Source: Ceratorhiza oryzae-sativae
Lineage: Eukaryota > Basidiomycota > Agaricomycetes > Cantharellales > Ceratobasidiaceae
NCBI GenBank assembly: GCA_030998015.1
Contig: JARWMV010000232.1
Span: 1,364,001 to 1,428,000 of the forward strand
Reading direction: 5' to 3'
Length of the DNA: 64,000 nt
Shown: positions 24,293 through 37,152 of the stretch, in pieces
How the letters are laid out: every line of letters begins with the position of its first letter
How positions within the stretch are numbered: position 1 is the stretch's first letter
The notes under the pieces: model-generated
What the model was told of the DNA's origin: nothing
The model's database searches: none
Seen by the model: the letters and a program-made list of their open reading frames with translations, nothing else
Position numbers and translations under genes: made by a program

Positions 24293-25611
24293 CTATTTCG
24301 CAGGTTCATTATTTTCAGATGCAGTTGGCCACCAGGTTGGACGTTGCGGTTGAACAATCCACTTTTCGCCTTGTGGATCGTTGGGCAAAACCAAGCTCAT
24401 TGCTAATTCTCCTCGATCTACACCATCAACATGTTCCAACCTGAGTAGTGCAAGCCCGACACCATTAAAATTGCTAAGGAGCGTCCCAGTACCACGCGGC
24501 CTAGTGGGTCGGTTCGTAGTGTCTGGAGACGAGTTGGCTAGCCGTTCAGCTTGTATCGATGCATGGAGAGGTAGAGACGGTATGTCCGAGCTGGGCCCCA
24601 AGCCTTCACGAGTCAACGATACTGGTATAACTCGTTTGCGGATGACCCCTGTATGGTAGGTTCTCACAGTTAGCTCTTGACCAACATAGCATCCTTTACG
24701 GAAGTCCACTGCGATGATTGGTATTAGTACAACCCCTCAGCTGTTCAAAATAGGCGCGTACATCCGCCCATAAGATCCATGTTAGAGTCCATAGGAAATG
24801 CGTGCTGGGGTACGATGTCCTCTTGGCCTTCGGGAACGGCATGTTCAATGCGATGAAGAATATACTGCGAAGAGTGTTGGACAATGTCACAATTAGCAGT
24901 TATTTGAGCTATCGATTAATGTTAAATTCGCTGACGAGCAATTTAGATTGAAGCGGCTTACGTTTTTCCCCAGCTGGCACCAAAAGCCTTTCGCCCATAT
25001 TCGGCGCCCTCAAATCCTTGGTGCCGACAGTGCCCTCTGGATATTCGGCGGCCAACAAGTGCTCGCCTTCTGCATAAATGGGCTCCACGGCCCCACTCCG
25101 ACCCCATCGCCATTCCCGATGCACCACACTGTCCTTGGGTGTACCTCCCCAGACGGCCCAGACTTTCCATTCCTCGGAAACGTCACGTAACCGTACTTTG
25201 GAGCGTAAAATATGCCGCTTAAGCATGCTCGCCAGGGGTGTTGCCTCCGATGAACGTGAGTCATAGTCTATTAGGAAACCCGGCCGACCCTCGGTAGTAT
25301 ATGGGTAGATGAATACATCGTACAGAACCCGACCCTGTAAACAAGGAAGGTAAAGCTTTACAACGTACTGTAATAAATATCACAATCACCTGTGCTGACA
25401 AGAATGTTGTATAGAAAGGATGGTCTCGGACGCTCGCAGCAACCAAGCCATTTAAAAACACTCTGGAGTCTGTTCCAGAAACGAGCAAAACACTACGGTT
25501 GGGCAACTGGCTGCACAATCTCCCGGATGTAGAGACAGATGAGTATTTGGCAGCTTGGGGCGGTACTCTAGCCTTTAGGCACCGAGCAAGGTACAATTTC
25601 GCCAAGCTCAT
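24293..25611 (-). CDS. IBA57: mitochondrial IBA57/CAF17-type iron-sulfur assembly factor
   Basis: IBA57 works with ISCA proteins to make 4Fe-4S clusters in mitochondria and belongs to the GcvT/YgfZ folate-binding family. The start at 25611 gives a basic mitochondrial presequence ([15 protein letters not shown]). Then follow [17 protein letters not shown], the [11 protein letters not shown] strand, a middle domain starting [15 protein letters not shown], and the diagnostic [14 protein letters not shown] loop with its conserved Lys-Gly-Cys-x2-Gly-Gln-Glu. Five exons are in phase; the penultimate intron donor is GGAT|GTACGC. The 3' end lies only 53 bases from the NBS1 stop, tail to tail. No frame problem is seen. 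Confidence 0.9.
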
Positions 25612-26046
25612 CGTGGATGCTCTCGCTAATAATCATGACCAATAGCCCCAAGACACATGGTACTATGCAGCACCTCGGTATTATTTCGCACCTTGGAACC
25701 TCCACCAGTCTCGACCCTGCATTTGCTCTACATAAATTGCTCTCCCTGGTGGCACATCTGCAAAACATATTCACGCACATATTCCGGACTGAAGGATATC
25801 CCCGTTTGGTATCCTCGTCCGGACGAAGTCTCCCCAAATGGTGGCCGCTCCGGCCTGTTCTTCCTCTCGTGACCGCGCCAGGTAAATCGTGCGTTGTGTT
25901 CCACACTACTCACTGTGCCTGTATTCTTGAGCATCGAATGGCTTCCTTTTTTTTCTTGCACTATAAAATGTGTGCTTCGGGGTAAGTAGAGTTCCCCAGA
26001 GTTCCCCGACTCTTCCCCGCTCCTTCTCTCGTGAACCTCATTCAAC
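25612..26046. promoter_or_regulatory. divergent upstream region of IBA57 and the xylanase, with a TATA box
   Basis: The 435 bases between divergent starts contain CTATAAAATG at 25961-25970, about 80 bases before the xylanase ATG and well placed as its TATA box. Between it and the ATG is a CT-rich leader with CCCCAG and CCCCGC, which fit the CreA/Mig1 carbon-repression consensus in reverse. Carbon repression of a xylanase is common knowledge; its action here is inference. Confidence 0.5.
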
Positions 26047-27307
<1,261 letters not shown>

Positions 27308-27599
27308 TAGGTCCACCATGTACATCCTTATGGGGAATGTGTATCATCGAGTCTCTGTTTCAGAATCAACTGCTACTCACAATCACGAGAGTCTGAGTCT
27401 ATACTCGTTGATTGCAATGACTGGTAGAGTGATAAATAAGTACAGAGCAGTACACCCACGAGCGGCAATAATAAAGTACAGCGATGACGAAAACATGGTA
27501 TCTTAGGGCATTAATGGCGAATTAGCGGGACGGGATACTGCGTGAGAAAGGATGTGTCAGCTGATTGGGCGCGCCGCACGCGACCGCACGCACAGCAGA

Positions 27600-28113
27600 T
27601 CAGTTGGACGAAGCGTCGTCATCGGCAGCGTCGTCTTCCTCCTCAGCATCGCTCGACTTGGCCACCGGAGCCTTCTTCTTTGTTTTCTTGGGAGCTGCCA
27701 CCTTCTCAGCCTTGGGTTTGGGCTCGCGCTTGGGCTTTTCTTTACCCTTGTTAGGCTGCACAGTAGACGCATTTAAGCCAGAATCCAGGCGGCAACAGCG
27801 GTGCCACTCACGTTCTTGTCCGAATCCTTCCATTCAAGGGCTACCGACTTGAATGCCTCCTTGTGATCAACACCAGGGTTCTGATCGAAAAACACTATCA
27901 GCCGATGGCCACCGTGGAACCATGTTGCAACCATACCTCTTTCTTGTACTCGGGCAGTCGCTCCTTCATAAAGAGTTGGTAGAGGGTAGGAGTCTTCGCC
28001 TCTGGGATAGAAATACACGTCAACTACGAAGGCCGGTTGGATGTATGCGCTAACAACCAACCTTTTGGCTCCTTGGCAGCCCTGCTCGTTTTGGTCGACT
28101 CAGCTTTCGGCAT
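27600..28113 (-). CDS. small YABBY/HMG-like chromatin-type protein
   Basis: Four exons (starting ATG 28113-28111) join in frame to give about 115 residues. The core is KTPTLYQLFMKERLPEYKKE|NPGVDHKEAFKSVALEWKDS, which matches the HMG-box-like half of the YABBY family seen in many basidiomycete genomes. It is followed by NPNKGKEK, a Lys/Pro/Ala-rich basic stretch and a strongly acidic tail (AEEEDDAADDDASSN). Basic HMG-like core plus acidic tail suggests a DNA-bending or histone-chaperone-like nuclear protein. The family's role in fungi is little studied; I assign fold, not function. Confidence 0.72.
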
Positions 28114-28639
28114 TATGGGGAACGGAGTGGTGTAGAGGAGCGCGACAGTGACGAGAACGGAGGGAGAATGGGCGAGAGGAGCAAAACGGGGGGGTGAAAA
28201 TCGTCGTTTTGTTGAGCTCGGTTTCTACCCATCGCAGTCTTATAAGGGCCGGGTGTAAACACGAACACGTGATGTCGGATATCCTTGTCGTGTCACGTGC
28301 TACTAGTTCTTTTCCCCTCACTTTGAATCTTCGGGCCATGGCTGTAAATTAAATACGTAAAAAGGATACGCCATTTATATTAGGTCCCCTACACTACTAC
28401 ATGGAAACCCAACAATAATGTCATGTCTTACTTGCTACTCGAGCACTACGCCTCAAGGAAGGGCCTGTATGCGCATCCTCGTTTTGTGACTGAGCGCCCT
28501 TGGGTGAGAGACGTTGAAAAAATAACCCAGCAAGTTTACGTCTGGAAACACACTCTTACCTTTTCGCCTTTTGCCGGCTTAGTCCTTTTAGACACGGTAG
28601 CCTCTGTCGAATTGCTCATGGATGTGGCATCTGCTGCAT
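28114..28639. other. intergenic spacer with upstream region of the YABBY-like gene
   Basis: About 525 bases. It contains CACGTG at 28266-28271 and TCACGTGC at 28293-28300, two E-box-like palindromes near the upstream side of the YABBY-like gene. The plus-strand open frame at 28423-28659 has no intron or family support and is not called. Confidence 0.4.
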
Positions 28640-30958
28640 CTAGCCAGTTGAACGAATAGCATGGATATGATCGCGCTTCATACGTCTAGCCACCAATCGC
28701 CACTTACCCGGCACACTCTCGGTTGCTTGTTGTTCGCCTACTTCTCCACTAGCCGGCGGTATATCAAGTCCGACCCCCCCTACACCCGCCATGGATGAGC
28801 CCCCACCCGCTTTTAACTCGGCTCTCGGGTTTCGCCCCGACTTTCTCCTTCGTGTGGCTGACACATCTACTACGGGGACCTCATTTGTGACACGAGCGGG
28901 GCTTGGAGCTATCCCGGCGCTCGGAGTGGCTGAGCCGCCGGTATTCACAAAAGTCATTACCTCATGTTGACTCTGCACATCATTCTGGGGGTGCTTTTTC
29001 GATCGCTTTTGATATTTCTTCGCGATTGGCGCAGAGGCATTTGCCTGACCTGACTCTTGCTCCTTGAGCAGTATTTGATACCGCTTCGCACACTTAAATC
29101 AGAATGGGTTAGTTTCGTCAGCCTGTAGACAGGAGCACATGCTCACTCTAGTGTCCGTCCGTCCTGGAAGCAACGCGGAAACTGCACTCCATGATAGATT
29201 GCGGCTGGCTGCGTCCAATAATATCTTATCTTCCTAGAGAGTTGGCTTGAAAATAACTCGCCGAGTAGAATTTGATACAACTCACATCAGGATCCCATGG
29301 CCCGAGTTTCAGACTTGGGTCTAACGCGTTTGACCACCTTTCACGGCACTGGGCGTCAGTTCGGCCTTCGACATATTCCTGCACCCTACAGCAACCGTTA
29401 GGACTAGGATTCGTGCGGAACCGAGCGTGACCCACTTGATCCAAGTACGTCCAAAGGCGGCAACTCCTCTCCGTAAGGCTTCATCCTCCTCTGCGGACCA
29501 CCTTCCCTTCTTGATTGTGGGACAAAGTGATTTGGTGTACCTGAAGCTGCATTGATTGGGGGTACGCGCGACGTGTCCAGGTGTCCCAGACATGGCAGAG
29601 TTCACATGTAAAGCAACTGCAAAATTGTTGAGCCGAAACCCACGGGATGGCATATGGGTGTTACCTTCTGGCCAGTTACCCATACCGTGCCGTTGCACTC
29701 CCTCTAGCAAATGCGTATCCTCTTCCTTCGTCCAAACCCGACCAACAGATCTCTCTCCGGGTTGAACGATTTTCCCTTTAGCGGATATACTGGTCGTTAT
29801 GGAACGTTGCTTGGCCCTTCCTGAACCTTCATACCCAGGACTAGGTTCTAAAACAAATTTCTTCAAGCATTGAAGAGCAGTCCTGTTAGTCTTTTTCAAA
29901 TAGCATTAGCCAGCCTTCAGATTACAGTGAACAAATTGAAACGCACCCCCAAATCCCGAGCAATATCAACCCAGTCTACTCGCAACCTCTCTCTATGCAT
30001 TTCGATATCTTCGACTGGCTCCGCGGATGCCTCATTGTGAGTTTTAACTATACTCCTCAATGATTCAAGTTCTTCTGGAGTCCAATCTGAGCGATTGATG
30101 GAAGGGCACTCTGTGCTGACATACATAATACGACACTGGTCTGCCGTTCGTGGGGGATTCGAGACCATCTGAACGGTAGGTTTTCTTTAGAATGTCACCC
30201 TGGCTAATCAGCATCTAGCCCAAATCTTACATTTTGAGCAACCGAACTCCACGAGATTTCAGGATCGTTCCTGTCAAAGAAGCTGTCGGGTACGCCTTGA
30301 ACAGCAGCAAAGGGATCTTCGCCTCTGTCAACGTATTTAAGCCAGTGAGCAAACATTCTAGGCTGAGCGCCACAGAAACGCACCTTGCCCGAGCGCGCAG
30401 GGCGTGGAGACGTTTGTTTTCGATTATTATACTGACGTGAAGAATTCGTTGTTCTTCTCTAGTGACTGTAGGTTAATTAGTAATGAAGCACATTGTGATG
30501 AAGGCTGGTGGCTCACAAGGTCGTGTTGTAGTCAATGTTTCATAGCGTTGCCGCTGCTGTACTGCATGATAGAACGGAGATGACTGCAAAATGATTGAGT
30601 ATAATTAATGTAGCAAAGCGAGCACAACACGTACCTCGCTGGCGAGCTGCTTCGCAGTGAGGGCATGGCGTAAGGACTCATAGTTTTCACCATAAGCAGC
30701 TGTCTCCACCACAACTTCGTCATAATAATCCGTTTGCTCCTCGGGAAGACATGCTTCGACTTTTGACAGGGTTTTCTACGCTGACAGTTATAATGGGGAT
30801 GTGGTGTGCGAACAAATGTAACTCACAATAAGAGTATCCAATCTCTCCTGTTCGCTTTCCAAATCAGCAATGTATTTATCAAGGCTACCTTGTAATGCCT
30901 CATTAGCCTCCAACGTCTGTTCCGTCAGCCGGATAGCCTCTTTTGTATTTTGATCCAT
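28640..30958 (-). CDS. Myb-repeat protein resembling SNAPC4 (snRNA-activating complex large subunit)
   Basis: SNAPC4 carries tandem Myb repeats that bind the proximal sequence element of snRNA genes. Here the N-terminus (MDQNTKEAIRLTEQ, LESEQERLDTLI) looks like a coiled coil. After FTREEQRIL come FAHWLKYVDRGEDPF and at least five Myb/SANT-like units: ISWSSVAQNM, SDWTPEELESLRSIV, GRVWTKEEDTHLLEGVQRHG, KKGRWSAEEDEALRRGVAAFG and LGPWDPD|EDKILLDAASRN. RTDAQCRERW and RTDTRCAKRY are typical third-helix ends. The C-terminal 130 residues are Ser/Pro/Gly-rich and unconserved. Around 30358-30383 the model needs an intron of only 26 bases, or a frame correction. SNAPC4 is the best match by layout; another Myb regulator is possible. 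Confidence 0.68.
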
Positions 30959-31098
30959 GCCGTTGCACCAAGAACCAATTAAGCGGTCGAACGCTGTGAT
31001 TGTCGATTCCAGGCCGAGGGATCCTCATTTGAGCCACGTGATAGAGTTTTGGATTTTGCATCGTCGCGATCGCGTGGCACATTCAAGTCTCGACCACC
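30959..31098. promoter_or_regulatory. short bidirectional promoter, Myb gene/SND2
   Basis: Only 140 bases lie between the divergent start codons. It contains GCCACGTGAT (31033-31042), an E-box-like site. Shared use is inferred from spacing alone. Confidence 0.45.
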
Positions 31099-31827
31099 AT
31101 GGTAGGTTCCTTTTTGTTAGCATCTTGGCAACGCTTCATCCCAATCTCACAGGCCAACGCATCTGCGAAAAAAGTTGCATCCCAAAATGAAGTCGCAATT
31201 AAAAATCTGCAGTTGGGAATGCTAATCGCCAATGTAAGCGCATCCAATTTCAGCCATATGCTAAACTAAATATGTTTCTACAGGCTCTTCATTGGCTTCT
31301 GCGATTCTTGCTCAGGCGTCCTATATTTGCTCGCGGCGCGACCATTCTGTATATTCTCACTCTCATCCCGACGCTTGTTCTGTATCGGCATTTGACGACA
31401 ATTGGTCTCCCACGTCGAGAGCCTAATACTGGAGCGCTTATATCCCCTGGGGAAGATTTGGCTCAGTCTGGAATAACAGAATGGTGTTGGGACATTATAT
31501 ACGTTACCTGGGCGTGTGCTGTTGGGAGTGGATTGTTGGGAAATTGGGTGTGGTGGTTGTATCTCGTGGTACGTGAATCTTTGGATGAAGCACCTTTCCA
31601 CTTCCCTTCTCATGTTCCATTCGCAGATTCCTCTATACGCCGGTTTTATGCTCTACACAAAGTTCATTGGACCAATGTTCTTCAACAAAGGTGCACCAGT
31701 GCCACAAGCTCAAGAAGCAGGCGGCGCGGTTCCGGCTGGCGGCCAGAGCAAGCGTCAGCAAAAGCTGCAACAACGAGCAGAAAAGGGAGACCCTCGAGTC
31801 AAGCAGCAACAAGTCCGTGCGAAATAG
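31099..31827 (+). CDS. SND2: SND2/TMEM208-type ER-targeting protein; start codon alone on its coding exon
   Basis: SND2 is part of an SRP-independent route that targets membrane proteins to the ER. The coding part of exon 1 is only ATG (31099-31101), followed at once by GTAGGT; the next exon starts GCC AAC GCA at 31153. The product begins MANASAKKVASQ, then KNLQLGMLIANALHWLLRF, two hydrophobic helices (ATILYILTLIPTLVLY and YVTWACAVGSGLLGNWVW), a third hydrophobic stretch (IPLYAGFMLYTKF), and a basic Gln/Lys-rich tail ending VKQQQVRAK. Size (about 180 residues) and layout match the family. Introns are in phase. Confidence 0.85.
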
Positions 31828-32170
31828 ATGTTTTTATGTACTTTTTTTTCCCTTGGGACGTGTACAGAAAGCGTGGAAAATTCAATCGCTGTGCATAAAC
31901 TCGCGTGCGGGGGTATTTGAAATGCCAAAACGTTTAGACTCAGCCGCCACCTCGATCTTGGTGGGCAGCTTGTCGAGTTGTGTTATACATTTCGGCGAAC
32001 CTGAGGGGTATCTTGCTTTAATCGAATCGATTGTACTAGACAATACCTACCTCAACTCGAGTTGGGCGCGGGACGTTGGTTAGGCATAGCGAGATAACCG
32101 GTTTTCAGGTAAGTTTCTCGTTTCTTGCATTCAGCCCAGCTTTAACCTAATTATTTCTATATTCAAAGTC
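31828..32170. other. intergenic spacer
   Basis: 340 bases between SND2 and TAF8, both on the plus strand. An open frame runs through part of it but has no family support. It must hold the SND2 3' end and the TAF8 promoter. Confidence 0.4.
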
Positions 32171-33153
32171 ATGTCTGACCAAAACTATGCCATGTTTGAC
32201 GATTCTCCCGCTCGGCCTCGCGACCGCGAACGAAATGGATCCCAGCCCACGCCAAGCGCGATAACCATTTCGGCACCCATCGCCTCGCACTGTATCCAGC
32301 GACTTATTCAGACTCAACTGCGAGTGGCAGGATTTAGAGGGGCTGACAGGAGTGCAATGGACGCGATTGAACATGAGGTTGTTAGTTGTAAGTATGCTTA
32401 TTTTTGGGCGCTCAAGTCAATGCAAACTAATTGAAGGGACGTAGATTTGAACGATACTTATGAACTGGCTGTCGCGCTCGCAACCAATTCAGGAAGGTCG
32501 CGACCGTCAGCTCAGGATGTCATGCAAGCGTGCGAGGATGGTAGCTTGAGTGTGGCTGATTTGAAGAGGGTGATGAAGAAGAGTGTCAAGTTATCCCGTA
32601 CGCTCCTGCCTTTTCTTTGGTGCACAGTTTAAACTAAGATAGGGATAAACAGGATCGCATGTGCCAATGTTCAAACCGGCTCCAAAACGAAAGCGGAGTC
32701 CCGAACTACTTGGCTCAGACGAGTCTTCAGGTGGAGAAGACAACACCCAAGATCAGTCTCGAGCTGAGAAGCAAAAGGAAAATTCGAACAAGCCTCGAAC
32801 ACTCAAACACCTGCCTACCCAACTACCGGACCTACCTCCAAAACATTCGTACATGAGAACTGTGGTACGTATTCTTATTCCCGTACATTTGGTCTAGCAG
32901 CTTAGGAAGTGTGGATGAACAGGCACCGAACGTACCCAAACCGTCGCTCAGTATACTAGACCAGCAGCTAGAACGAACAATGCTTGTACAGGAATCACTA
33001 CAAAATATAGTAAAAGCAACCGGGCCGGATGATTCGCCATCGACCAAGACCCTAGCTCTTCCAGAGGTTGCGTCATCGTTATTGTCCGAGGTGGTAAACT
33101 GGGAGACGGTCGGTCCTCAGGCAGTGGAGGGGCGAAAACGGTGGAATGTCTAG
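32171..33153 (+). CDS. TAF8: TFIID subunit 8 (TAF8), histone-fold protein
   Basis: TAF8 pairs with TAF10 through a bromo-type histone fold in TFIID. Four exons join in phase. The histone fold is ITISAPIASHCIQRLIQTQL, YLNDTYELAVALATNSGR and ARPSAQDV-like RPSAQDVMQACEDG. After a Lys/Ser-rich linker comes the TAF8 C-terminal signature, LPTQLPDLPPKHSYMRT, then a helix LDQQLERTMLVQESLQNI and a final VNWETV. The intron before the last exon is best ended at GATGAACAG (32912-32921), which keeps the frame. Length about 245 residues. A strong match by order of motifs. Confidence 0.87.
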
Positions 33154-33433
33154 ATATATATAACTAACTATACAGTTATACTATATTCTCTTCCATTGTC
33201 GGCTGGTGGGGCGATCATCGACATCTCAGTTTACACGTGTTGTGCGTTGCTTTGATGGCTTCTATGTTGAGAGGTTCTGAGCTCACCACGACAACATTGC
33301 TCGCTCCGCCCCAACCGTTTCTCCCACACCACTCTCCGCTCCTCTCCTCTGCGTGGCTTGTTAATGCGATCCGTTTAAATTGCACTTTAAGCTTCTCTGT
33401 CCTTCCTCGTTTGTACCTGGCCTGATATCGACC

Positions 33434-34439
33434 ATGAGCTCCGTTGCTCCACGAACACCTGTGCGGGGGCTTCGTGCGCACCCAGCGTCGCCTGGCAAGT
33501 CCGTCTTTGCACCAAACTTGTACACGCGCGGCACGGCACAGAACCGGTTCAAGGTGCGTCGCTTGATCCATGTCCCAAGTGGCAGATGGAGCTGATTGGC
33601 CATTGGCTCTAGTCGAACATAGCAGCTCTGCTGGTCTTGTTCGGTGTCAAAATATTCATGCCGCAAGTCATCGAGGTTTGCTTGAGGATTATTGGGGTTG
33701 CCGCGTCAGCCTGGAGCGTAAAATTCGGCGAAAAAGTTGTCTCATTTGTTGGTACGGCGGGCTTCACTGGTAGTTGATTACGAGCTTGCTTATTCCGTGG
33801 CCACTGAACGCAGAGATATCCGTTCCGCTGTTGTTCCTGTGGAATGCTGTTGAAGCCGCGTACCACATTACATGGCCAGCGACGTACCCCACAAGCCCGC
33901 CAACTCCGGGACCGTTCTCTACGCCGCTATCCCCTGCACAGCGTCGTTTGAGGGGTCTGACGCCCAAGGTACGGTTGCCCATATATTTTTCATTCTGAAC
34001 ATTCAGTTTAACGTGTTCATTTGGCAGCCCTCCCGCCCGCCAACATTCCCGCCCGTCGCTCTCCCTCCTTCTCCCCTCCGTTCGCCCACTCATCCTCCGT
34101 TCGACCAACCGACCCAAGACTCCATTTTCCAAACATCACCAACAAAGTCCGTCTTGGCTGTTGAGAGAAATCCGTTTTTGGCGCCTGTAACGCCGCATAG
34201 GAGCCAATCTGGTTCGAGCACGAACCCGTTTTTGAATAGCGCTATGCGGACCTCCAGCCGCGACCAGGTAAACATGTTCAGCGATTCATCACCAGCTGCG
34301 GCGTTTAGCGGCAGGCACAGCGTTGGGCCGGGGAGTAAGTCGTCGTTATCAGCAACCGAGGCGCGATACTAACTGATCGAGTTTAGAGGCGTTAGATAGC
34401 TCGATGGTTCAAACCCTAGTATCTGGGCTTGATCGATGA
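33434..34439 (+). CDS. membrane protein, Pom34-like nuclear pore component (tentative)
   Basis: The start MSSVAPRTPVRGLRAHPASP is at 33434. Two hydrophobic stretches follow on separate exons (IAALLVLFGVKIFMPQVIEV with IIGVAASAW, then SVPLLFLWNAVEAAYHI), then a Pro/Thr/Ser-rich tail with RNPFLAPVTPHR. Two membrane helices with a short N-terminus and a long disordered tail are the layout of fungal Pom34. The last intron runs from GTAAGT at 34336 to TTTAG at 34386 with a textbook ACTAAC branch site; splicing it replaces the last 11 residues and moves the stop to 34439. Family assignment is from topology and N-terminal flavour only. Confidence 0.55.
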
Positions 34440-34650
34440 GTTGGTTATACCTGGGCCAAGATGGGGTGATACCCAGGGATGGTTACGAGTCTTGGACATT
34501 CGTGTTGCTTGCTAATGGATGTGCAACAGTTTGATTTGTTGTACTGGACGATGTAATGTTATTTGGTCTGTTGTCGAGAGTAGAGCAAGGGATATCATTC
34601 ATTTGAGGCGGAAGCGTGTACATGCACCCTAGGACACATGTAAGGGTCAA

Positions 34651-35306
34651 TCATTTGGCCTCCTTTCTATCCGAGTGTCCTAGAGACACGCCTGGCTGAA
34701 TGACATCGCGAATGCGCTGTTTCTGCGGGCGACGTCACTGTGTGGGCAACGAATGGATATATATGCACGCACCATGACCTTGAGTTCTGGAAAGCCACCC
34801 TCAACTTTTCGATCCCAGACAAGCGCTGGCGGCTCCGTGCTCGATGTCGTGAGCCATACTCGAAAGCGGCCGCCTGTTTCAGCTGAGTTTAAAGGAACAA
34901 GGGCTACTGAAGCGATACTAGGAGGAGGGAATGTGAGCATCAACTCTGTCGATGTCCAAGTGGCCCTGTGCAACCTGAATATGTTATTGTTGTGCAAAGA
35001 AGAGCGGTAAGTCCGGTTGATAGCCAAGATAATCGATCACATACCATCTGCACTGTGGAGAAATGCACAACAAAACACGATGGGATCAGTCCGGTCGATC
35101 GTATAAAGACCCGCGAGCACGCTCACCCGGTCGCAAAACTCGATGATGATGGAGGGCAGCGTCTGGCCGATGGGAGGTGCGACAAACGTGGCCGGGTTGA
35201 GCGGGTCGTGCTCGACCGCTGCTGAAGACGTCGCCGCCGCCGTGGACGGGTGGTAGACGGGCGCAGGTGGGTCGCATGCGCCACTGGCGTCGCAGGCGTC
35301 GGCCAT
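34651..35306 (-). CDS. SelT/SelW/SelH-type (Rdx) thioredoxin-fold protein with Cys in place of selenocysteine; 8-base microexon
   Basis: Rdx proteins have a thioredoxin-like fold with a CxxC (or CxxU) redox motif. The start is 35306. After a Pro/Ala-rich N-terminus comes LPSIIIEFCDR, then C-R-W, then LHRATWTSTELMLTFP, IASVALVPLNSAETGGRFRVW, LVWDRKVEGGFPELKVM and, after one more intron, a tail of KQRIRDVIQPGVSLGHS ending at 34651. The second Cys of the motif lies on an 8-base exon, TGCAGATG (35045-35052), between introns 34975-35044 and 35053-35126. To join it in frame, one G must be supplied at the preceding donor (GACCGG|GTGAGC for the observed GACCGGTGAGC), so one base seems lost there. The strong family fit supports the model. 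Confidence 0.75.
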
Positions 35307-35431
35307 GGTGGGTGGGACGAATAGCTGTTACATCAGCGATGCTGTTTGGGTGTGGTGTTTGGCACTTGCCCTGTTTGAGCATCGGCCAGCCCCACCGTCT
35401 CCGCTCGCCCACCACAGCGGCCCTTAGCCTT

Positions 35432-37152
35432 ATGCCGGTCTCGACGCTGCTTCCAGATGAGGTTCTGCGACAGGCGCTCTCCTATCTCTGGCCCCGCGAC
35501 GTCAGTCGGTAAGTCGTTCGCAGTTTTACCCTGTTCGGCTGGCCCCTCAGATGACACTCCCCCCCAACAGCTTTGCCCGCACGTCGAGAAAGAGCAGGAC
35601 CATGGCCGACTCTGCGCTCTACAAAGTCAATCACATTGCGACCATGAACCATTTAATTGCGTTTTGTCAGGTTAGTCACCGTTTGCGCCGGCTCGTCCTG
35701 ACGTGTTGCATCCCGACTCCCGGCGCTCGTGCATTACTGACACTATGCTCCGATCTACTCCAGGCATTGACCACCCGCCCATCGGCTGCAAGGGCCCTCA
35801 ACATGGTATCCATCGACATTCGGGAGCCTGTCCGCTTCCCCATCGCAGCCGTCGCCGCTGCCCTCCTTAACTCCCCCAACCTCACTCACTTGGCTATCGC
35901 TCTGCCTCACCCCAGAGACCCCGTTTATCTCCACCATGTCGACCCGAGCCCCCTGCTATACGCCTGTGGTCCGGCCCTCTGTTCGCTTACTCTGACATCT
36001 CATGTTCCAACGGTCGCTCTCTCCGAGTTCCTGCTCAGCCACCCGAACCTTGTCGATCTTTCTCTCCCTAACCAGTCCAACGAGAGTGTCTTTGAGCTCC
36101 CCCCAGAGGCCCTGCCCTGTCTGACAAGCGTCAGAGCCCCGCCAATGCTCGTGGCCTGTCTTGTCCCGAACCGCCCGGTGACCCACGTCGCCATCTCGCG
36201 GGCCCTCCCAAGAGAATGTATGAGTGCAGTCGTTGAGAGTTTAGCTGCCAGTCTAGGTCCGGTAACGAACTTGAGCATCGAGGCAGAAGAGGTGACCCTC
36301 GGAGTCATGCAAGAGGTCACCGTTCGGCTACGCGAGCTCCGCAGCTTGGGAGTGAAAGGTCGATTTTTGTTTGGGTATTCCTTGAGCTACTCGGTCGGTT
36401 TCAGTTTTTCTTTCATTCCGATCGGCCACGAGGGATTAACATGATGTTCAGGGCCTTATGCTGGATATCGCACCCCTCCTTGGCAGAAGCCCATCGCTCG
36501 TGTCGGTTTCATTAATCGGGACACCAGCTGTACACTCGATGCCTCCCCCCAGAAGTCCAACAACGTTTCTTTCTGTCTCTCCTTCAACGCCTTCTGCGAG
36601 CTTTACGCCTTCGCCCTCCCCGCCTCCACTCGTCGATTACATCACACTTGAAGATGAACTACAGGTCACGCGCACGTTTCATACATGTGCGAAACAACTT
36701 CGCGAGATCGTGTTTCCGAGTGGTTGCAGGTGAGCGTTTTGGGAGGTGCATTGTCAAGGGTCTCTTATTTTCGGTTACTCAGATGGGTTGCGAAACGCGA
36801 CGACGACGAAACCGGATGGGAGCCTGCTCGCGAGTGTCACAGCGCACGCGTGTGGTGGGTGGATCGTGAACTTGAGTTGGAGCTCGCCGCTGCGCAACAA
36901 GAAGCGAGTCGAATCGACCAACTCGAGGCATTACATGGACGACCAAGTCGACGTCCCAGAACATCTAACAAAAGCGATTTGAGCACCCCGCTGTCGAGTT
37001 CGTCGAGTGACAGTGAGGATGATCTTGAGTTCGGTGAAACTCATCCTGGAGACATCAGTGGATGGCACCCAGGAAAAATCTCGCTAGGCTCGGATGATAG
37101 TGTCGACGAGCTCTTCGAATCGGAGCAGGGTGGTCCGATGTTGGTTTCCTAG
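35432..37152 (+). CDS. F-box/leucine-rich-repeat-like protein
   Basis: The N-terminus MPVSTLLPDEVLRQALSYLWPRDVS resembles an F-box (leucine-proline start, then a helix). A long region with repeated Leu-rich strands follows (SPNLTHLAIALP, ALCSLTLTSH, HPNLVDLSLPN, PVTHVAISRAL, VTNLSIEAEEV, ELRSLGVKG, SPSLVSVSLIG). The C-terminus has a Ser/Pro-rich spacer, WVAKRDDDETGWEPARECH, and an acidic Ser-rich tail. This is the common plan of basidiomycete F-box proteins, which act as substrate receptors of SCF ubiquitin ligases. Introns were placed at 35510-35572 and 36394-36451 (donor GTCGGT, branch GATTAAC) and before WVAKRD. The substrate is unknown. Confidence 0.62.

Noticed and set aside
28423..28659. 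78-codon plus-strand frame
   Set aside because: No splice signals or family resemblance, and it overlaps the 3' end of the Myb gene.
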